The notes under the pieces were generated by a model. The model ran no database searches. It worked only from the letters and a program-made list of their open reading frames with translations, and had not been told where the DNA came from. A DNA stretch of 34,809 nucleotides, taken from Bacillus sp. cl95 (GTDB taxonomy: Bacteria > Bacillota > Bacilli > Bacillales > Cytobacillaceae). The stretch covers positions 1-34,809 of the forward strand of contig NZ_FOYF01000013.1 of assembly GCF_900115925.1 (NCBI RefSeq), written 5' to 3'. This document shows, in pieces, positions 25,599 through 34,009 of this stretch. How positions within the stretch are numbered: position 1 is the stretch's first letter; every line of letters starts with the position of its first letter. The position numbers were made by a program, and so were the translations under genes.

Positions 25599-26795
25599 AT
25601 GAAGTTTTTCTCATATATTCCTGAAGAGGAAATGGATCAGATTTTTTATCAAAAACCAAGTAACTTTAACAAATATACTGATCGTGAACTCCTAGCATAT
25701 GCCTTGGGGGCTACTCTCTATATGCCTGGTACAAAGTTGGGAATACACAGTGATATTATCACAGGTAAGCATAAAGGTTTAACTTCCTTAGTCATTGACC
25801 TTGAAGATGCGGTCGGAGATACAGAGGTAGCTTCGGCTGAAGAGAATCTTATTGAAGAACTTTATAAATTATATAGCGCCACATTAAACGGTACAGTACA
25901 AAAAGAGGACTTGCCCTTAATTTTTATTAGGATTAGGCACCATGAACAATTTCTGAAGGTAACAGAGCAACTTGGAGATGCAATCAATATCTTAACCGGT
26001 GTTGTGTTGCCAAAGTTTGAAGCTATTACAGGTAGGGAACTATTAAAGGCTGTCCGGAAATTATCTCATAATGGCTGTCCGTTTTATGCTATGCCGATCT
26101 TAGAAACTAATCGTGTCATACAAAAGGAAACGCGCATTACAGAGTTAATGGAAATTAAAGAAGTGTTGGATGAGTATAGGGATTATGTATTAAATGTTCG
26201 TATTGGCGCAACCGATTTCAGTGGTCTATACGGAATCCGTCGCGGAGCAGATACGACCGTTTATGAAATATCTGTTATTAGAGATTGTATTTCAGATATT
26301 ATCAATGTCTTTTTAAGAGCGGAAAGTCCATATGTAATCTCCGGTCCCGTTTGGGAGTATTTTTCTTCAAAAGAAAGAATCTTAAAACCTCAACTTAGAC
26401 AAACCCCTTTTAGACAACGATATGGTCAAGAGGGCTTAAAATTTAGAAATGAATTAATCGATTGTCACATGGATGGACTTATGCAGGAAGTAATTATGGA
26501 TATTGCCAACGGTTTAACTGGAAAGACGGTTATTCACCCTACTCATATCAAAGCTGTACAAGCTCTTAATGTCATTTCTTTCGAAGAATATACCGATGCC
26601 AAAACCATTATCGAGAGTGCAAGTGGTGAAATAGGCGTTTTAAAGAGTGAATTTTCAAATAAAATGAACGAAATTAAGCCTCACTTATATTGGGCTACGA
26701 AAATTATGATGAAATCAAAACTATACGGGGTGTTACATGACGAATTCACAAACATTGACCTCCTTAAGGAAGAAACACTCGTATCAAATTCTTGA
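25599..26795 (+). CDS. HpcH/HpaI-type C-C bond lyase of the Ter biosynthetic module
   Basis: This 398-residue protein is related to the citrate-lyase beta/HpcH aldolase TIM-barrel family. The segment VIDLEDAVGDTEVASAEENL (residues about 62-81) carries the family's acidic motif, followed by PLIFIRIRHHEQF, GVVLPKFEAITG, YAMPILETNRV and VRIGATDFSGLYGIRRGAD. The Pfam C-C_Bond_Lyase family was described in Ter operons as part of a pathway thought to make a nucleoside-like compound (Anantharaman, Iyer and Aravind). The product is unknown. AAAGGAG fits ATG 25599; TTG 25590 directly follows the ribosome site. It is the first of four overlapping genes (lyase, PRTase/TRSP, PRTase/PELOTA, HAD). Confidence 0.85.
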   Translation: MKFFSYIPEEEMDQIFYQKPSNFNKYTDRELLAYALGATLYMPGTKLGIHSDIITGKHKGLTSLVIDLEDAVGDTEVASAEENLIEELYKLYSATLNGTVQKEDLPLIFIRIRHHEQFLKVTEQLGDAINILTGVVLPKFEAITGRELLKAVRKLSHNGCPFYAMPILETNRVIQKETRITELMEIKEVLDEYRDYVLNVRIGATDFSGLYGIRRGADTTVYEISVIRDCISDIINVFLRAESPYVISGPVWEYFSSKERILKPQLRQTPFRQRYGQEGLKFRNELIDCHMDGLMQEVIMDIANGLTGKTVIHPTHIKAVQALNVISFEEYTDAKTIIESASGEIGVLKSEFSNKMNEIKPHLYWATKIMMKSKLYGVLHDEFTNIDLLKEETLVSNS

Positions 26796-28128
26796 TTCCT
26801 TAAGGGTTGAGGTTAAAATTTCTGAAAATCCTTATAATTTACAAATTGATGACTTATTTACTATGGCGGCTCGAATCAACAAGAGACGTTCGTTTTTGTT
26901 TGTAAGTAAGGTTCTTGGAAAACATCTTCCAATTGTGCCGGCAAAAGGGTTGCTAACAGCAGCGCTTTTAGGAGCAAGATATTTGGAAGTTGTAAAAAAT
27001 GAAGTTACTTCTGGCAAAAAGAGCTTAATAGAATTGTTTAATGAAAATAAACTAGATTACAAGCCCAAAGCGTTCGTTGGTTCTGAATATAATCCTGTCG
27101 TTATTGGTTTTGCCGAGACAGCCACTGCTTTAGGGCACTCCTTCTTTGACTGTTTTAAGAAAGGGGACTTCTTTCATACAACTCGTGAACAATTGCCATT
27201 ACAGGAAGCGGTGATCACTTTTGAAGAGGAGCATTCTCATGCAACTTCACACCGGTGCTATGTTCCTGAAAGCCTAATCAATAACAATCGTGAAATCATA
27301 CTTGTTGATGATGAAGTAACAACGGGGAAAACCGCTTTGAACATCATCCGATCCATTCATTCTCAATTTCCACGATCTCAATACACATTGGTTTCTATAC
27401 TTGATTGGCGCTCCTTAGAAGACCGCAATCAATTTGTACTTCTTGAAAAAGAACTAGGTATCGAAGTACACTGTGTTAGCTTAATCTCTGGGGATTTCAA
27501 AATTGAAGAAACATCATTCCATGAAGAGGAAAAGAATGAAAATTCTAATCCAACATCTTTCAAATTGGTGCCTGAAACGGTTTATTTAGAAAAAGAACTC
27601 CCAGATTTGTATGAGAACATAAATACACCTAACGTTACTTTGGATGGAGTCCAAAAAGACGTAAGCTATCTAAAAGAAACAGGAAGATTTGGACTGGATT
27701 CAAATGAAAATGTTTTCTTACATGAGAAAATCTTTACGTCAGGTAAGTTACTAAGAAAGAAACGCACTGGGAATAAAACGCTCTGTTTAGGTACAGGAGA
27801 GTTCATGTATTTACCAATGCGCATTGCAGCGGAGATGGGAAGTGGAACTTTCTATCAATCTACGACAAGAAGCCCCGTTTATATTAAAGATAAAGTGGAT
27901 TATGGAGCGAGATACGGTCTTTCATTCCCTAATCCTGAGGATCATCTAGTCCCACATTTTGTTTATAATATACCGCCTAATGGATATGATGAAATTTTTC
28001 TTTTCTTTGAGAGGGAAGTAAGTAATGAAGATATTCAACCATTATTAACACATTTGGCAACTTTAAAGATTAGCAATGTGAAAGTTGTTTTTTTCACTGG
28101 AAAAGATAGGAGTGGTGGTTATGAATAG
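26737..28128 (+). CDS. Phosphoribosyltransferase with C-terminal TRSP domain, Ter biosynthetic module
   Basis: This 463-residue protein has an N-terminal PRTase fold (PRTase_2). The PRPP-binding loop is EIILVDDEVTTGKTALNIIR (about residues 187-206), preceded by VVIGFAETATALGHSFFD. The C-terminal part (from about residue 320) matches the TRSP domain, with GRFGLDSNENVF, CLGTGEFMYLPMRIA and a tail DRSGGYE. It probably attaches a ribose-phosphate to an unknown base-like product of the lyase. It starts inside the lyase gene: ATG 26737 with GGGGTG upstream gives a 59-base overlap, and no later ATG comes before residue 43. The 3' end overlaps the next start by eight bases. Such overlaps imply tight translational coupling in a fixed pathway. 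Confidence 0.83.
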   Translation: MTNSQTLTSLRKKHSYQILDSLRVEVKISENPYNLQIDDLFTMAARINKRRSFLFVSKVLGKHLPIVPAKGLLTAALLGARYLEVVKNEVTSGKKSLIELFNENKLDYKPKAFVGSEYNPVVIGFAETATALGHSFFDCFKKGDFFHTTREQLPLQEAVITFEEEHSHATSHRCYVPESLINNNREIILVDDEVTTGKTALNIIRSIHSQFPRSQYTLVSILDWRSLEDRNQFVLLEKELGIEVHCVSLISGDFKIEETSFHEEEKNENSNPTSFKLVPETVYLEKELPDLYENINTPNVTLDGVQKDVSYLKETGRFGLDSNENVFLHEKIFTSGKLLRKKRTGNKTLCLGTGEFMYLPMRIAAEMGSGTFYQSTTRSPVYIKDKVDYGARYGLSFPNPEDHLVPHFVYNIPPNGYDEIFLFFEREVSNEDIQPLLTHLATLKISNVKVVFFTGKDRSGGYE

Positions 28129-29242
28129 TGCAATCAATCAGCCGGCTAAAATTGGCAGCTATAGTGCCGAAGATGTTGTATTCTTACTTAAAGATTTAAG
28201 TGAAGTTGAACTTGAGGGAACTACTGAAAAACGTGAAAAGGAAGTTCAATCAGGCAGGCATTATAGTGAGACACTCCCGATTGAATACCAGCCGCCAGAA
28301 GAATATGTAGAACTATTTTGGAAGACGTTGCATGATTATAAAACAAAAGTGGCCTTATGCGTGGGGATCGTTTCTGAGCAAATCTATCGTTTAAAAGGCA
28401 ACAATACAGTCCTTGTATCATTGGCGCGAGCAGGTACGCCTGTTGGAATTCTTATAAAGAGATATATAAAGCAAAGATATAACGTAGTGCTTCCTCATTA
28501 CAGTGTTTCTATTATTAGAGACCGTGGAATCGACGTGAATGCATTGAAATTCATTTTGGATGAACATCCAAACTGTCAAATTCAGTTCGTTGACGGGTGG
28601 ACGGGAAAAGGTGCAATTTCAATTGAGTTAACAAAGGCATGTCATGATTATAAGCAAGAATACGGTATTCAACTCGATGATACTTTGGCTGTCATTGCAG
28701 ACCCAGGTTATTGTACAACTCTTTTTGGAACCAGAGAAGATTTCCTCATTCCGAGTGCTTGTCTGAATTCAACGGTGTCAGGACTTGTCTCTAGAACAGT
28801 TTTGAATGATCTCTATATAGGAGAAGATGATTTTCACGGAGCAAAATATTATCATAATTTAACAGATATCGATGTATCCAATGAATATATCGATCTGATA
28901 ACAAATGAATTTCAAGGGATTTTTGAAGAAGCTGAGGGGCAGGCATCTGAATTTTTCAATAGTGAGATTACAACAGGGTTTCAAGGAATGGAAGATGTGA
29001 AAAGAATTCAGACTGAATTTCACATAGATAATACTCATTTCATCAAACCTGGAGTTGGAGAAACAACGCGAGTTCTATTGCGTAGGGTGCCAGAAAAAAT
29101 TCTTATGAGAGATCCGAATAGTCCTTACGTGAAGCACATATTGATGCTCGCACATGAAAAGGGTGTTGAAGTAGTTCCGTATCAAAATATGAGCTACCAT
29201 TGTTGTGGAATTATCAAATCACTTAAGGGGTCTTCAGAATGA
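28121..29242 (+). CDS. PRTase_1 plus PELOTA-like domain protein (annotated elsewhere as cysteine protease StiP family)
   Basis: This 373-residue protein has an N-terminal domain with VLVSLARAGTPVGILIKRY (about residues 87-105) and IQFVDGWTGKGAISIELTKA. The latter is a PRTase-like PRPP loop (Asp-Gly-Trp-Thr-Gly-Lys-Gly). The C-terminal region RVLLRRVPEKILMRDPN through YHCCGIIKSL matches the PELOTA RNA-binding domain. Databases often name it StiP cysteine protease. The visible motifs fit a phosphoribosyltransferase better, as proposed in the Ter-operon analysis. ATG 28121 (MNSAINQPAKIGSY) with AGGAG nine bases upstream is chosen over TTG 28085. It overlaps the previous gene by eight and the next by four bases. 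Confidence 0.8.
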   Translation: MNSAINQPAKIGSYSAEDVVFLLKDLSEVELEGTTEKREKEVQSGRHYSETLPIEYQPPEEYVELFWKTLHDYKTKVALCVGIVSEQIYRLKGNNTVLVSLARAGTPVGILIKRYIKQRYNVVLPHYSVSIIRDRGIDVNALKFILDEHPNCQIQFVDGWTGKGAISIELTKACHDYKQEYGIQLDDTLAVIADPGYCTTLFGTREDFLIPSACLNSTVSGLVSRTVLNDLYIGEDDFHGAKYYHNLTDIDVSNEYIDLITNEFQGIFEEAEGQASEFFNSEITTGFQGMEDVKRIQTEFHIDNTHFIKPGVGETTRVLLRRVPEKILMRDPNSPYVKHILMLAHEKGVEVVPYQNMSYHCCGIIKSLKGSSE

Positions 29243-30042
29243 TCTTTGCTTCTGATTTAGATCGAACTCTTATATATTCTAAACGAGCGATTGAGGATCT
29301 TGACAATTTGCAAGAATTCTCATCTCTTGTACCTGTAGAAATGAAGGACGGTATGCCGGTTTCATATATGACAAGTCAATCCTTTGATTCACTTAAACTT
29401 CTACATGAATCTGTTCTTTTTGTACCGATAACCACTCGGACGTCTGAGCAATTTAAAAGAATAACGCTCTTTAGTGAGCAGATGCCTGTACGCTACGCAG
29501 TGACTTCAAACGGTGCAAATATATTATTAGACGGGCAAGTTGATCAAGAGTGGAAAGAACAAATCACCCGTCAATTAAATTGTGAAACAATGGTTCAAGA
29601 GGAATTTATTCAGCATCTGTTAAATGAAGGATTGGAATTTAAAGGTCATTTAAAATATGCCGAGAATTTATTCTTTTACTATATCCTTGATGAAAGAATC
29701 ACACTTAAAGAGAAGTCACGTATCGGTGAAAAAATAGCGCACTTAGGCTGGAGGACGTCCCTACAAGGAAAGAAACTCTACTTTATTCCAAAATGCATCA
29801 ATAAAGGGGCAGCTCTCAAATATATCCAAGAAAAATCAGGGATAAAAACCATGGCAGGTGCAGGAGATTCCATTCTTGACTTTGATTTCCTGCAGTATTG
29901 TTCGCAAAGGTTTGTTCCGAAGCACGGAGAACTAGCTGCCGAGGGGAATCTTGAGGGCTTTACCATTACCAAAGCAAAAGGATTAAAAGCAGGAGAAGAA
30001 ATTGCGAATCATTTAGCTTCACAGGTTTTACTTAATACTTGA
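29239..30042 (+). CDS. HAD-superfamily phosphatase of the Ter biosynthetic module
   Basis: This 267-residue HAD hydrolase has motif I FASDLDRTLIYS (nucleophile Asp5 and acid Asp7), motif II within VPITTRT, a Lys near KGAALKYI, and motif III/IV GAGDSILDFDFLQYC. The cap resembles Cof-type or sucrose-phosphatase-like enzymes. It probably removes a phosphate from the pathway intermediate; the substrate is unknown. ATG 29239 forms an ATGA overlap with the preceding stop and has AAGGGG upstream. It is the last of four coupled genes. Its last 15 bases overlap the 3' end of a small convergent minus-strand gene, with no terminator visible between. Confidence 0.87.
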   Translation: MIFASDLDRTLIYSKRAIEDLDNLQEFSSLVPVEMKDGMPVSYMTSQSFDSLKLLHESVLFVPITTRTSEQFKRITLFSEQMPVRYAVTSNGANILLDGQVDQEWKEQITRQLNCETMVQEEFIQHLLNEGLEFKGHLKYAENLFFYYILDERITLKEKSRIGEKIAHLGWRTSLQGKKLYFIPKCINKGAALKYIQEKSGIKTMAGAGDSILDFDFLQYCSQRFVPKHGELAAEGNLEGFTITKAKGLKAGEEIANHLASQVLLNT

Positions 30043-30285
30043 GGACTTTCTCTTCAGAAAAAAGGAAATTAGTAAATAAGCGGAAGAGCTAGTCGCGTAA
30101 ATGATAGCAAACGTCATAATACTCACTGTTACGGTTTGTAACGGTGAGGAAACAAGCAATGTGAAAATGATGCTATACCAAATCAAATCAAAAAAGATAA
30201 ATTTGTCTGCAATCAGACTTTCCTGTACAAGATTCAAATCTGAATGCATTTGTTCTATGCGTGGTCTTTTATAAGTAGTTCTCAA
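30028..30285 (-). CDS. Small two-span membrane protein, unknown function
   Basis: This is an 85-residue protein starting at TTG 30285 (MRTTYKRPRIEQ). A GTG at 30294 is in frame but lies in the ribosome site AAGAAGGTG. Two hydrophobic spans are seen: FFDLIWYSIIFTLLVSS and a second containing VSIMTFAIIYATSSSAYLL. The tail is basic (FFLKRKSSS), so both ends are probably cytoplasmic. I recognise no family. The gene lies between the HAD gene, which it overlaps convergently by 15 bases, and the divergent yceG promoter. Clear membrane topology and a good ribosome site favour a real gene. Confidence 0.6.
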   Translation of the reverse strand: MRTTYKRPRIEQMHSDLNLVQESLIADKFIFFDLIWYSIIFTLLVSSPLQTVTVSIMTFAIIYATSSSAYLLISFFLKRKSSSIK

Positions 30286-30400
30286 GACAGTCACCTTCTT
30301 TTACTGACTGGTCAAAGCTCAAGACTTATTTGCCTTTCTTCAACTACTTATCTATATGAATCTACAGGATAAAGGGTGAAGACTGTGTTTTCGAAAAAAA

Positions 30401-30428
30401 TGGAACCTTTCTCATTTTGTTTCGTATA
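30401..30428 (+). promoter_or_regulatory. ECF-sigma-type promoter of the yceG-yceH-yceC-yceD unit
   Basis: TGGAAC (30401-30406), 16 bases, CGTATA (30423-30428). The spacing equals that of the promoter at 23987, and the AAC and CGT cores are kept. Transcription would begin near 30436, leaving a leader of about 95 bases before the yceG ATG at 30530. Confidence 0.7.
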
Positions 30429-30529
30429 AACAAATGTACCTTAAAATCAATTATGATATGATGGTAATAAGCTTACATAAAATGCTAAAACCATTCACAA
30501 CTTTCGCTCCTAGAGGGAAGGGATATAAA

Positions 30530-32167
30530 ATGTACCAATCATATAAAAAATTAAATGTTAAGACATTAAGTGTTACCAATGAGAACTGGTTAAGCATCCT
30601 TAAAATGAAACTTCCGGATCGTTCAGAGTATAGGGTGGAGGATAATCATTTTTATTTTGGTAGAGTTGCCTGTAAGTTTTTGGGACTACCTCTTGATAAA
30701 GATGAGTATTATAACCACTTATTTGAGTATGTGCACGATGAAACTTTAAATCTGCACCTCTTATCTGAAGAATCACTCAATAAGTCAATGGATAATCGGA
30801 AGTTTCAAGCAATCCAAAAAGTATTGAATTTATTAAATGAACAAAAGTTGTCTATCAATCGTTTCGTTGCATTTCTTGACGGAGAACAGCTCTTGATCAA
30901 ACATGAGTCACCTACCATCCATCGTAGAATTCGAGAAAGCATGATTGAAATGCTTGACTATTTTACAGCTAAGGAAAAAGACGGGTTAAATAACCCTGAA
31001 TTTCGAAGAGTTATTGTCGACGTATTAAAGTGGTCATTCAATCATCTTGAGGATTTGCTCATAAAGTTAGATTTAACTCAAGAACAGCCCAAATTTCTAT
31101 GGTACGGAGATTTTAAGAAAAGTCATTATTATTTTCTTTTTTTTATTATGAAGTTTGGTTGCGATCTTGTTGTTTTTCATCCTGGAGGAAAAGATCCACT
31201 TGATGGATTTGTTGAAGAAAATCTCTTTACCTATCACCTAGGCAGTACAGGTGAAGTGGAGGCTTTTCCTAAGAAGAAACGTACAAGAGTAACAACTGTC
31301 GCCTATCGTGCCTCAAGAGAGATTGAGACCATTCTCAACCACGAGGGTTCAGGCTTATATAAGCCTTGGCAATTAAGAGATTATTCGCCTTCAGCACTAA
31401 CCTTAAAGACCACTTATGATGAGTTGTTTATTCTTGCAAAAGAAATTGCTATGATAAGACCGGATTTTGAAGTGAAAGATGGTAAAGTCTACATTCCTTC
31501 CCTTTTCTCTAAAGTTCAAGGTGTTAGCAAAGATCGAAAAGAATATTGGGAGAGAATGCATAGTATTGGGTCTCTCGAACATGCTCTAGTCATCAGGCAC
31601 TTTCCTTTCTCTATTCAAACATCAAATGACTTCCGCTTCCATTATAGAGATGCATTAGATCGTGATGGTTGTCTCATTGTGGAAAAAATGATGCAGGCAA
31701 ATTATTGGAAGTATTCGCATTTGCCATCGGGGTTGCAAAAGGGAATAGGTAATGCTATTCGAAGTCTTTGTGAAACTCCTCCTTTAAAAAAGAACCCTGG
31801 AGAAAGTATGGATGAATTAAAGACTTATATTTTCAGTCAATCCATGCAAATTTCAAATAGTCTGCTCAAGCTAATGCAGCAATTCGATTATTCCCAGGAA
31901 GTTCCCAAGGTGGTCATTTATAATAATGATAACACTGGCGTCATGATAAGGTCGGATGCTGTAATGCTGGCATTATTAAATAGGTTTGGACTGGATATCG
32001 TTATCTATAATCCTGCTGGACATAACGACATTGAAAATTACCTAGAAGAGAGATGCTTCGACACACATTGGCTAGAAGACATTGTTTTTGACCAGGAATA
32101 TAGAGAACCTTCCTCTTCAAAAAAAGGATGGCTTCAAGGGCTCATTAAGAACATAAGGAGAGATTGA
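30530..32167 (+). CDS. yceG: YceG-family protein (Ter biosynthetic-module component)
   Basis: This 545-residue protein matches B. subtilis YceG in length and in the order of its partners. Recognisable stretches include YQSYKKLNVKTLSVTNENWL at the N-terminus and two similar segments, KFLWYGDFKKSHYYFLFF followed by VVFHPGG, and KVVIYNNDNTGVMIRSD followed by VIYNPAG. This looks like an internal duplication of a Rossmann-like unit. Pfam lists the family (YceG_bac) as a putative component of the Ter biosynthetic module; the activity is unknown. The frame is open upstream to 30434, but AGGGAAGGG seven bases before ATG 30530 sets the start. The stop is one base before the yceH GTG. An ECF-type promoter lies upstream. 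Confidence 0.85.
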   Translation: MYQSYKKLNVKTLSVTNENWLSILKMKLPDRSEYRVEDNHFYFGRVACKFLGLPLDKDEYYNHLFEYVHDETLNLHLLSEESLNKSMDNRKFQAIQKVLNLLNEQKLSINRFVAFLDGEQLLIKHESPTIHRRIRESMIEMLDYFTAKEKDGLNNPEFRRVIVDVLKWSFNHLEDLLIKLDLTQEQPKFLWYGDFKKSHYYFLFFIMKFGCDLVVFHPGGKDPLDGFVEENLFTYHLGSTGEVEAFPKKKRTRVTTVAYRASREIETILNHEGSGLYKPWQLRDYSPSALTLKTTYDELFILAKEIAMIRPDFEVKDGKVYIPSLFSKVQGVSKDRKEYWERMHSIGSLEHALVIRHFPFSIQTSNDFRFHYRDALDRDGCLIVEKMMQANYWKYSHLPSGLQKGIGNAIRSLCETPPLKKNPGESMDELKTYIFSQSMQISNSLLKLMQQFDYSQEVPKVVIYNNDNTGVMIRSDAVMLALLNRFGLDIVIYNPAGHNDIENYLEERCFDTHWLEDIVFDQEYREPSSSKKGWLQGLIKNIRRD

Positions 32168-32168
32168 A

Positions 32169-33266
32169 GTGCTTAACGAAATGCAAACAAATACCAACAC
32201 TTACTCAAATCCTGTAGATAAATTAACTGAAACGAAAGTTACAGATATCAAACTAGCTTTAAAGAGTGAACCAGAAGTATTGAATTTGGCCCGTTCAATC
32301 GATGAAAGGGATCAAATTCAAATTTTGGAATTCGGTAAAGAACCAGCTGTTCAAATTTCTAGATTTTCTGATCAAATCCTGAGCAATATGCGTACAACAA
32401 AAGTTGAAGACTCAGGGGAGCTTTTAAAACAACTTGGCAAGATCATGGATAGGTTTGACAGTAAGGACTTTCAACAAAAGTCAGGAGGTCTTTTTAATAA
32501 GCTTTTTAAAAAAGGTGAAAAAGTTGTAGAAAAGCTGTTTGGTAAATACCAAACAATGGGAAGTGAGATTGATAAGGTCTACATAGAAATCTCAAAGTAT
32601 CAACACGAAATGGTTGATTCAACGCAGATGCTAGAACAAATGTATGAACAAAATTATCAATATTACTTAACACTCGAAAAATACGTTGTTGCAGGTGAAA
32701 TGAAAGCGGAAGAATTAAAGACACAACAACTTCCTCAACTAGAAGCAAAAGCTGCGGCTGGTGATCAATTAGCTTCCATGCAGCTAGATACGTTAAGGAA
32801 TGCGATTGAACTTCTTGAACAACGTATTTATGATCTTGAAATGGCTAAGATGGTTTCCCTTCAAACTGCACCGCAAATTCGTTTGCTTCAGCGCGGAAAT
32901 ACAAAGCTCATTGGAAAAATCAATTCTGCATTTGTAACAACTATTCCTATCTTCAAGAACGGTCTCATTCAAGCAGTTGCAGCAAAAAGGCAAAAGCTTG
33001 TGGCAGATTCAATGAGTGAGCTTGATCGTCGTACTAACGAAATGCTCGTGAGAAATGCTCAAAATATTGCCCAACAGAGTACAGATATCGCTAGGCTTGC
33101 TGGCGGACCAAGTATTAAGATTGAAACCATTGAAGAAACATGGAACATTATCATAAAAGGTATGCAGGAAACAAAGGCAATTGAAGATGAAAATAAACGT
33201 TTGCGTGTTGAAGGTACGAAGCGACTTGAACAACTTCAAGAAAACTTTAAGAAAATGAAGCAATAA
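32169..33266 (+). CDS. yceH: Toxic anion resistance protein, TelA/YceH family
   Basis: This 365-residue, almost fully helical cytoplasmic protein of the TelA (KlaA) family is linked to tellurite, bacteriocin and envelope stress tolerance. Family landmarks are GKIMDRFDSKDFQQ, KKGEKVVEKLFGKYQTMGSEI, the coiled stretch LEQMYEQNYQYYLTLEKYV, and MVSLQTAPQIRLLQRGN followed by SAFVTTIPIFKNGLIQA. Length is close to B. subtilis YceH (about 363). The GTG start has AAGGAG eight bases upstream. The gene begins one base after the yceG stop. A small hairpin overlaps its stop codon, followed by yceC. Confidence 0.92.
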   Translation: MLNEMQTNTNTYSNPVDKLTETKVTDIKLALKSEPEVLNLARSIDERDQIQILEFGKEPAVQISRFSDQILSNMRTTKVEDSGELLKQLGKIMDRFDSKDFQQKSGGLFNKLFKKGEKVVEKLFGKYQTMGSEIDKVYIEISKYQHEMVDSTQMLEQMYEQNYQYYLTLEKYVVAGEMKAEELKTQQLPQLEAKAAAGDQLASMQLDTLRNAIELLEQRIYDLEMAKMVSLQTAPQIRLLQRGNTKLIGKINSAFVTTIPIFKNGLIQAVAAKRQKLVADSMSELDRRTNEMLVRNAQNIAQQSTDIARLAGGPSIKIETIEETWNIIIKGMQETKAIEDENKRLRVEGTKRLEQLQENFKKMKQ

Positions 33267-33281
33267 GGTATCACCTTATTG
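33261..33281 (+). promoter_or_regulatory. Small hairpin over the yceH stop codon
   Basis: CAATAAGG (33261-33268) and CCTTATTG (33274-33281) form an eight-bp stem with a five-base loop, without a T run. It contains the yceH stop codon and may be an RNA processing or stability element before yceC. Confidence 0.3.
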
Positions 33282-33331
33282 ATCATGATAAAACTCGTAA
33301 CAAACAAAATAATTAGATGAGGTGAATGATT

Positions 33332-33940
33332 TTGGCTATCAATTTACAAAAAGGACAAAGAGTCGATCTTACAAAAGGTAATCCAGGCTTATCAAAAATC
33401 ATGGTAGGCTTAGGTTGGGATCCAGTTAAAAGCGGCGGAGGCGGCTTACTTGGCGGTTTATTTGGTGGCGGAGGCGGAGCAAATGTTGATTGTGATGCAT
33501 CCGTAATCATGGTTGGGGAAAATGATAAAATCCGTGGAAATAGCGATGTTATCTATTTTGGTAACTTAAAGAGCAGCTGTGGAAGCGTACAACATTCTGG
33601 AGATAATTTAACAGGTGCTGGAGATGGCGATGACGAGCAAGTATTTGTTGAACTTAATCGCGTTCCTTCACATGTTCAGAAACTGGTTTTTGTTGTAAAT
33701 ATTTATGACTGCGTAAAGCGTAAACAACATTTTGGAATGATTCAAAATGCCTTTATCCGCATCGTAAATCCAACGAATAACCAAGAGCTTATTCATTATA
33801 ACTTAACGGATAACTATAGTGGTCAAACAAGCTTAGTTGTTGGTGAATTGTATCGCCACGGTTCAGATTGGAAGTTCGCAGCAGTTGGAACAGGAACGAT
33901 GGCAGCAAGCTTAAGTGAAATGGTTCGTTCTTATTCTTAA
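33332..33940 (+). CDS. yceC: TerD-family protein with glycine-rich insert, YceC-like
   Basis: This roughly 202-residue TerD-domain protein has INLQKGQRVDLTKGNPGL, VGLGWDPVKSGGGG and the ending ELYRHGSDWKFAAVGTG. Where the other two TerD proteins have a short DGGxDFDLD segment, this one has a glycine-rich stretch (GGGGLLGGLFGGGGGA) followed by NVDCDAS, so one calcium-site acidic residue is replaced. DGDDEQV is kept, and the middle has VNIYDCVKRKQHFGMIQNAF. These features match B. subtilis YceC. The start is TTG 33332 (MAINLQ) with GAGGTG about ten bases upstream; the ATG at 33326 is closer than usual to that site. It follows yceH by 65 bases, with only a weak hairpin between, so cotranscription is likely. 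Confidence 0.88.
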   Translation: MAINLQKGQRVDLTKGNPGLSKIMVGLGWDPVKSGGGGLLGGLFGGGGGANVDCDASVIMVGENDKIRGNSDVIYFGNLKSSCGSVQHSGDNLTGAGDGDDEQVFVELNRVPSHVQKLVFVVNIYDCVKRKQHFGMIQNAFIRIVNPTNNQELIHYNLTDNYSGQTSLVVGELYRHGSDWKFAAVGTGTMAASLSEMVRSYS

Positions 33941-34009
33941 ATATTAATTTAACATAGCTAAATTTTTGATTCAAAACTGATTATCGCAACAAAGTGGGGG
34001 GAGTAAGTG

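Noticed and set aside
33282-33325. A third ECF promoter before yceC, from CGTAAC near 33296
   Set aside because: No AAC-containing -35 box lies 16-17 bases upstream.
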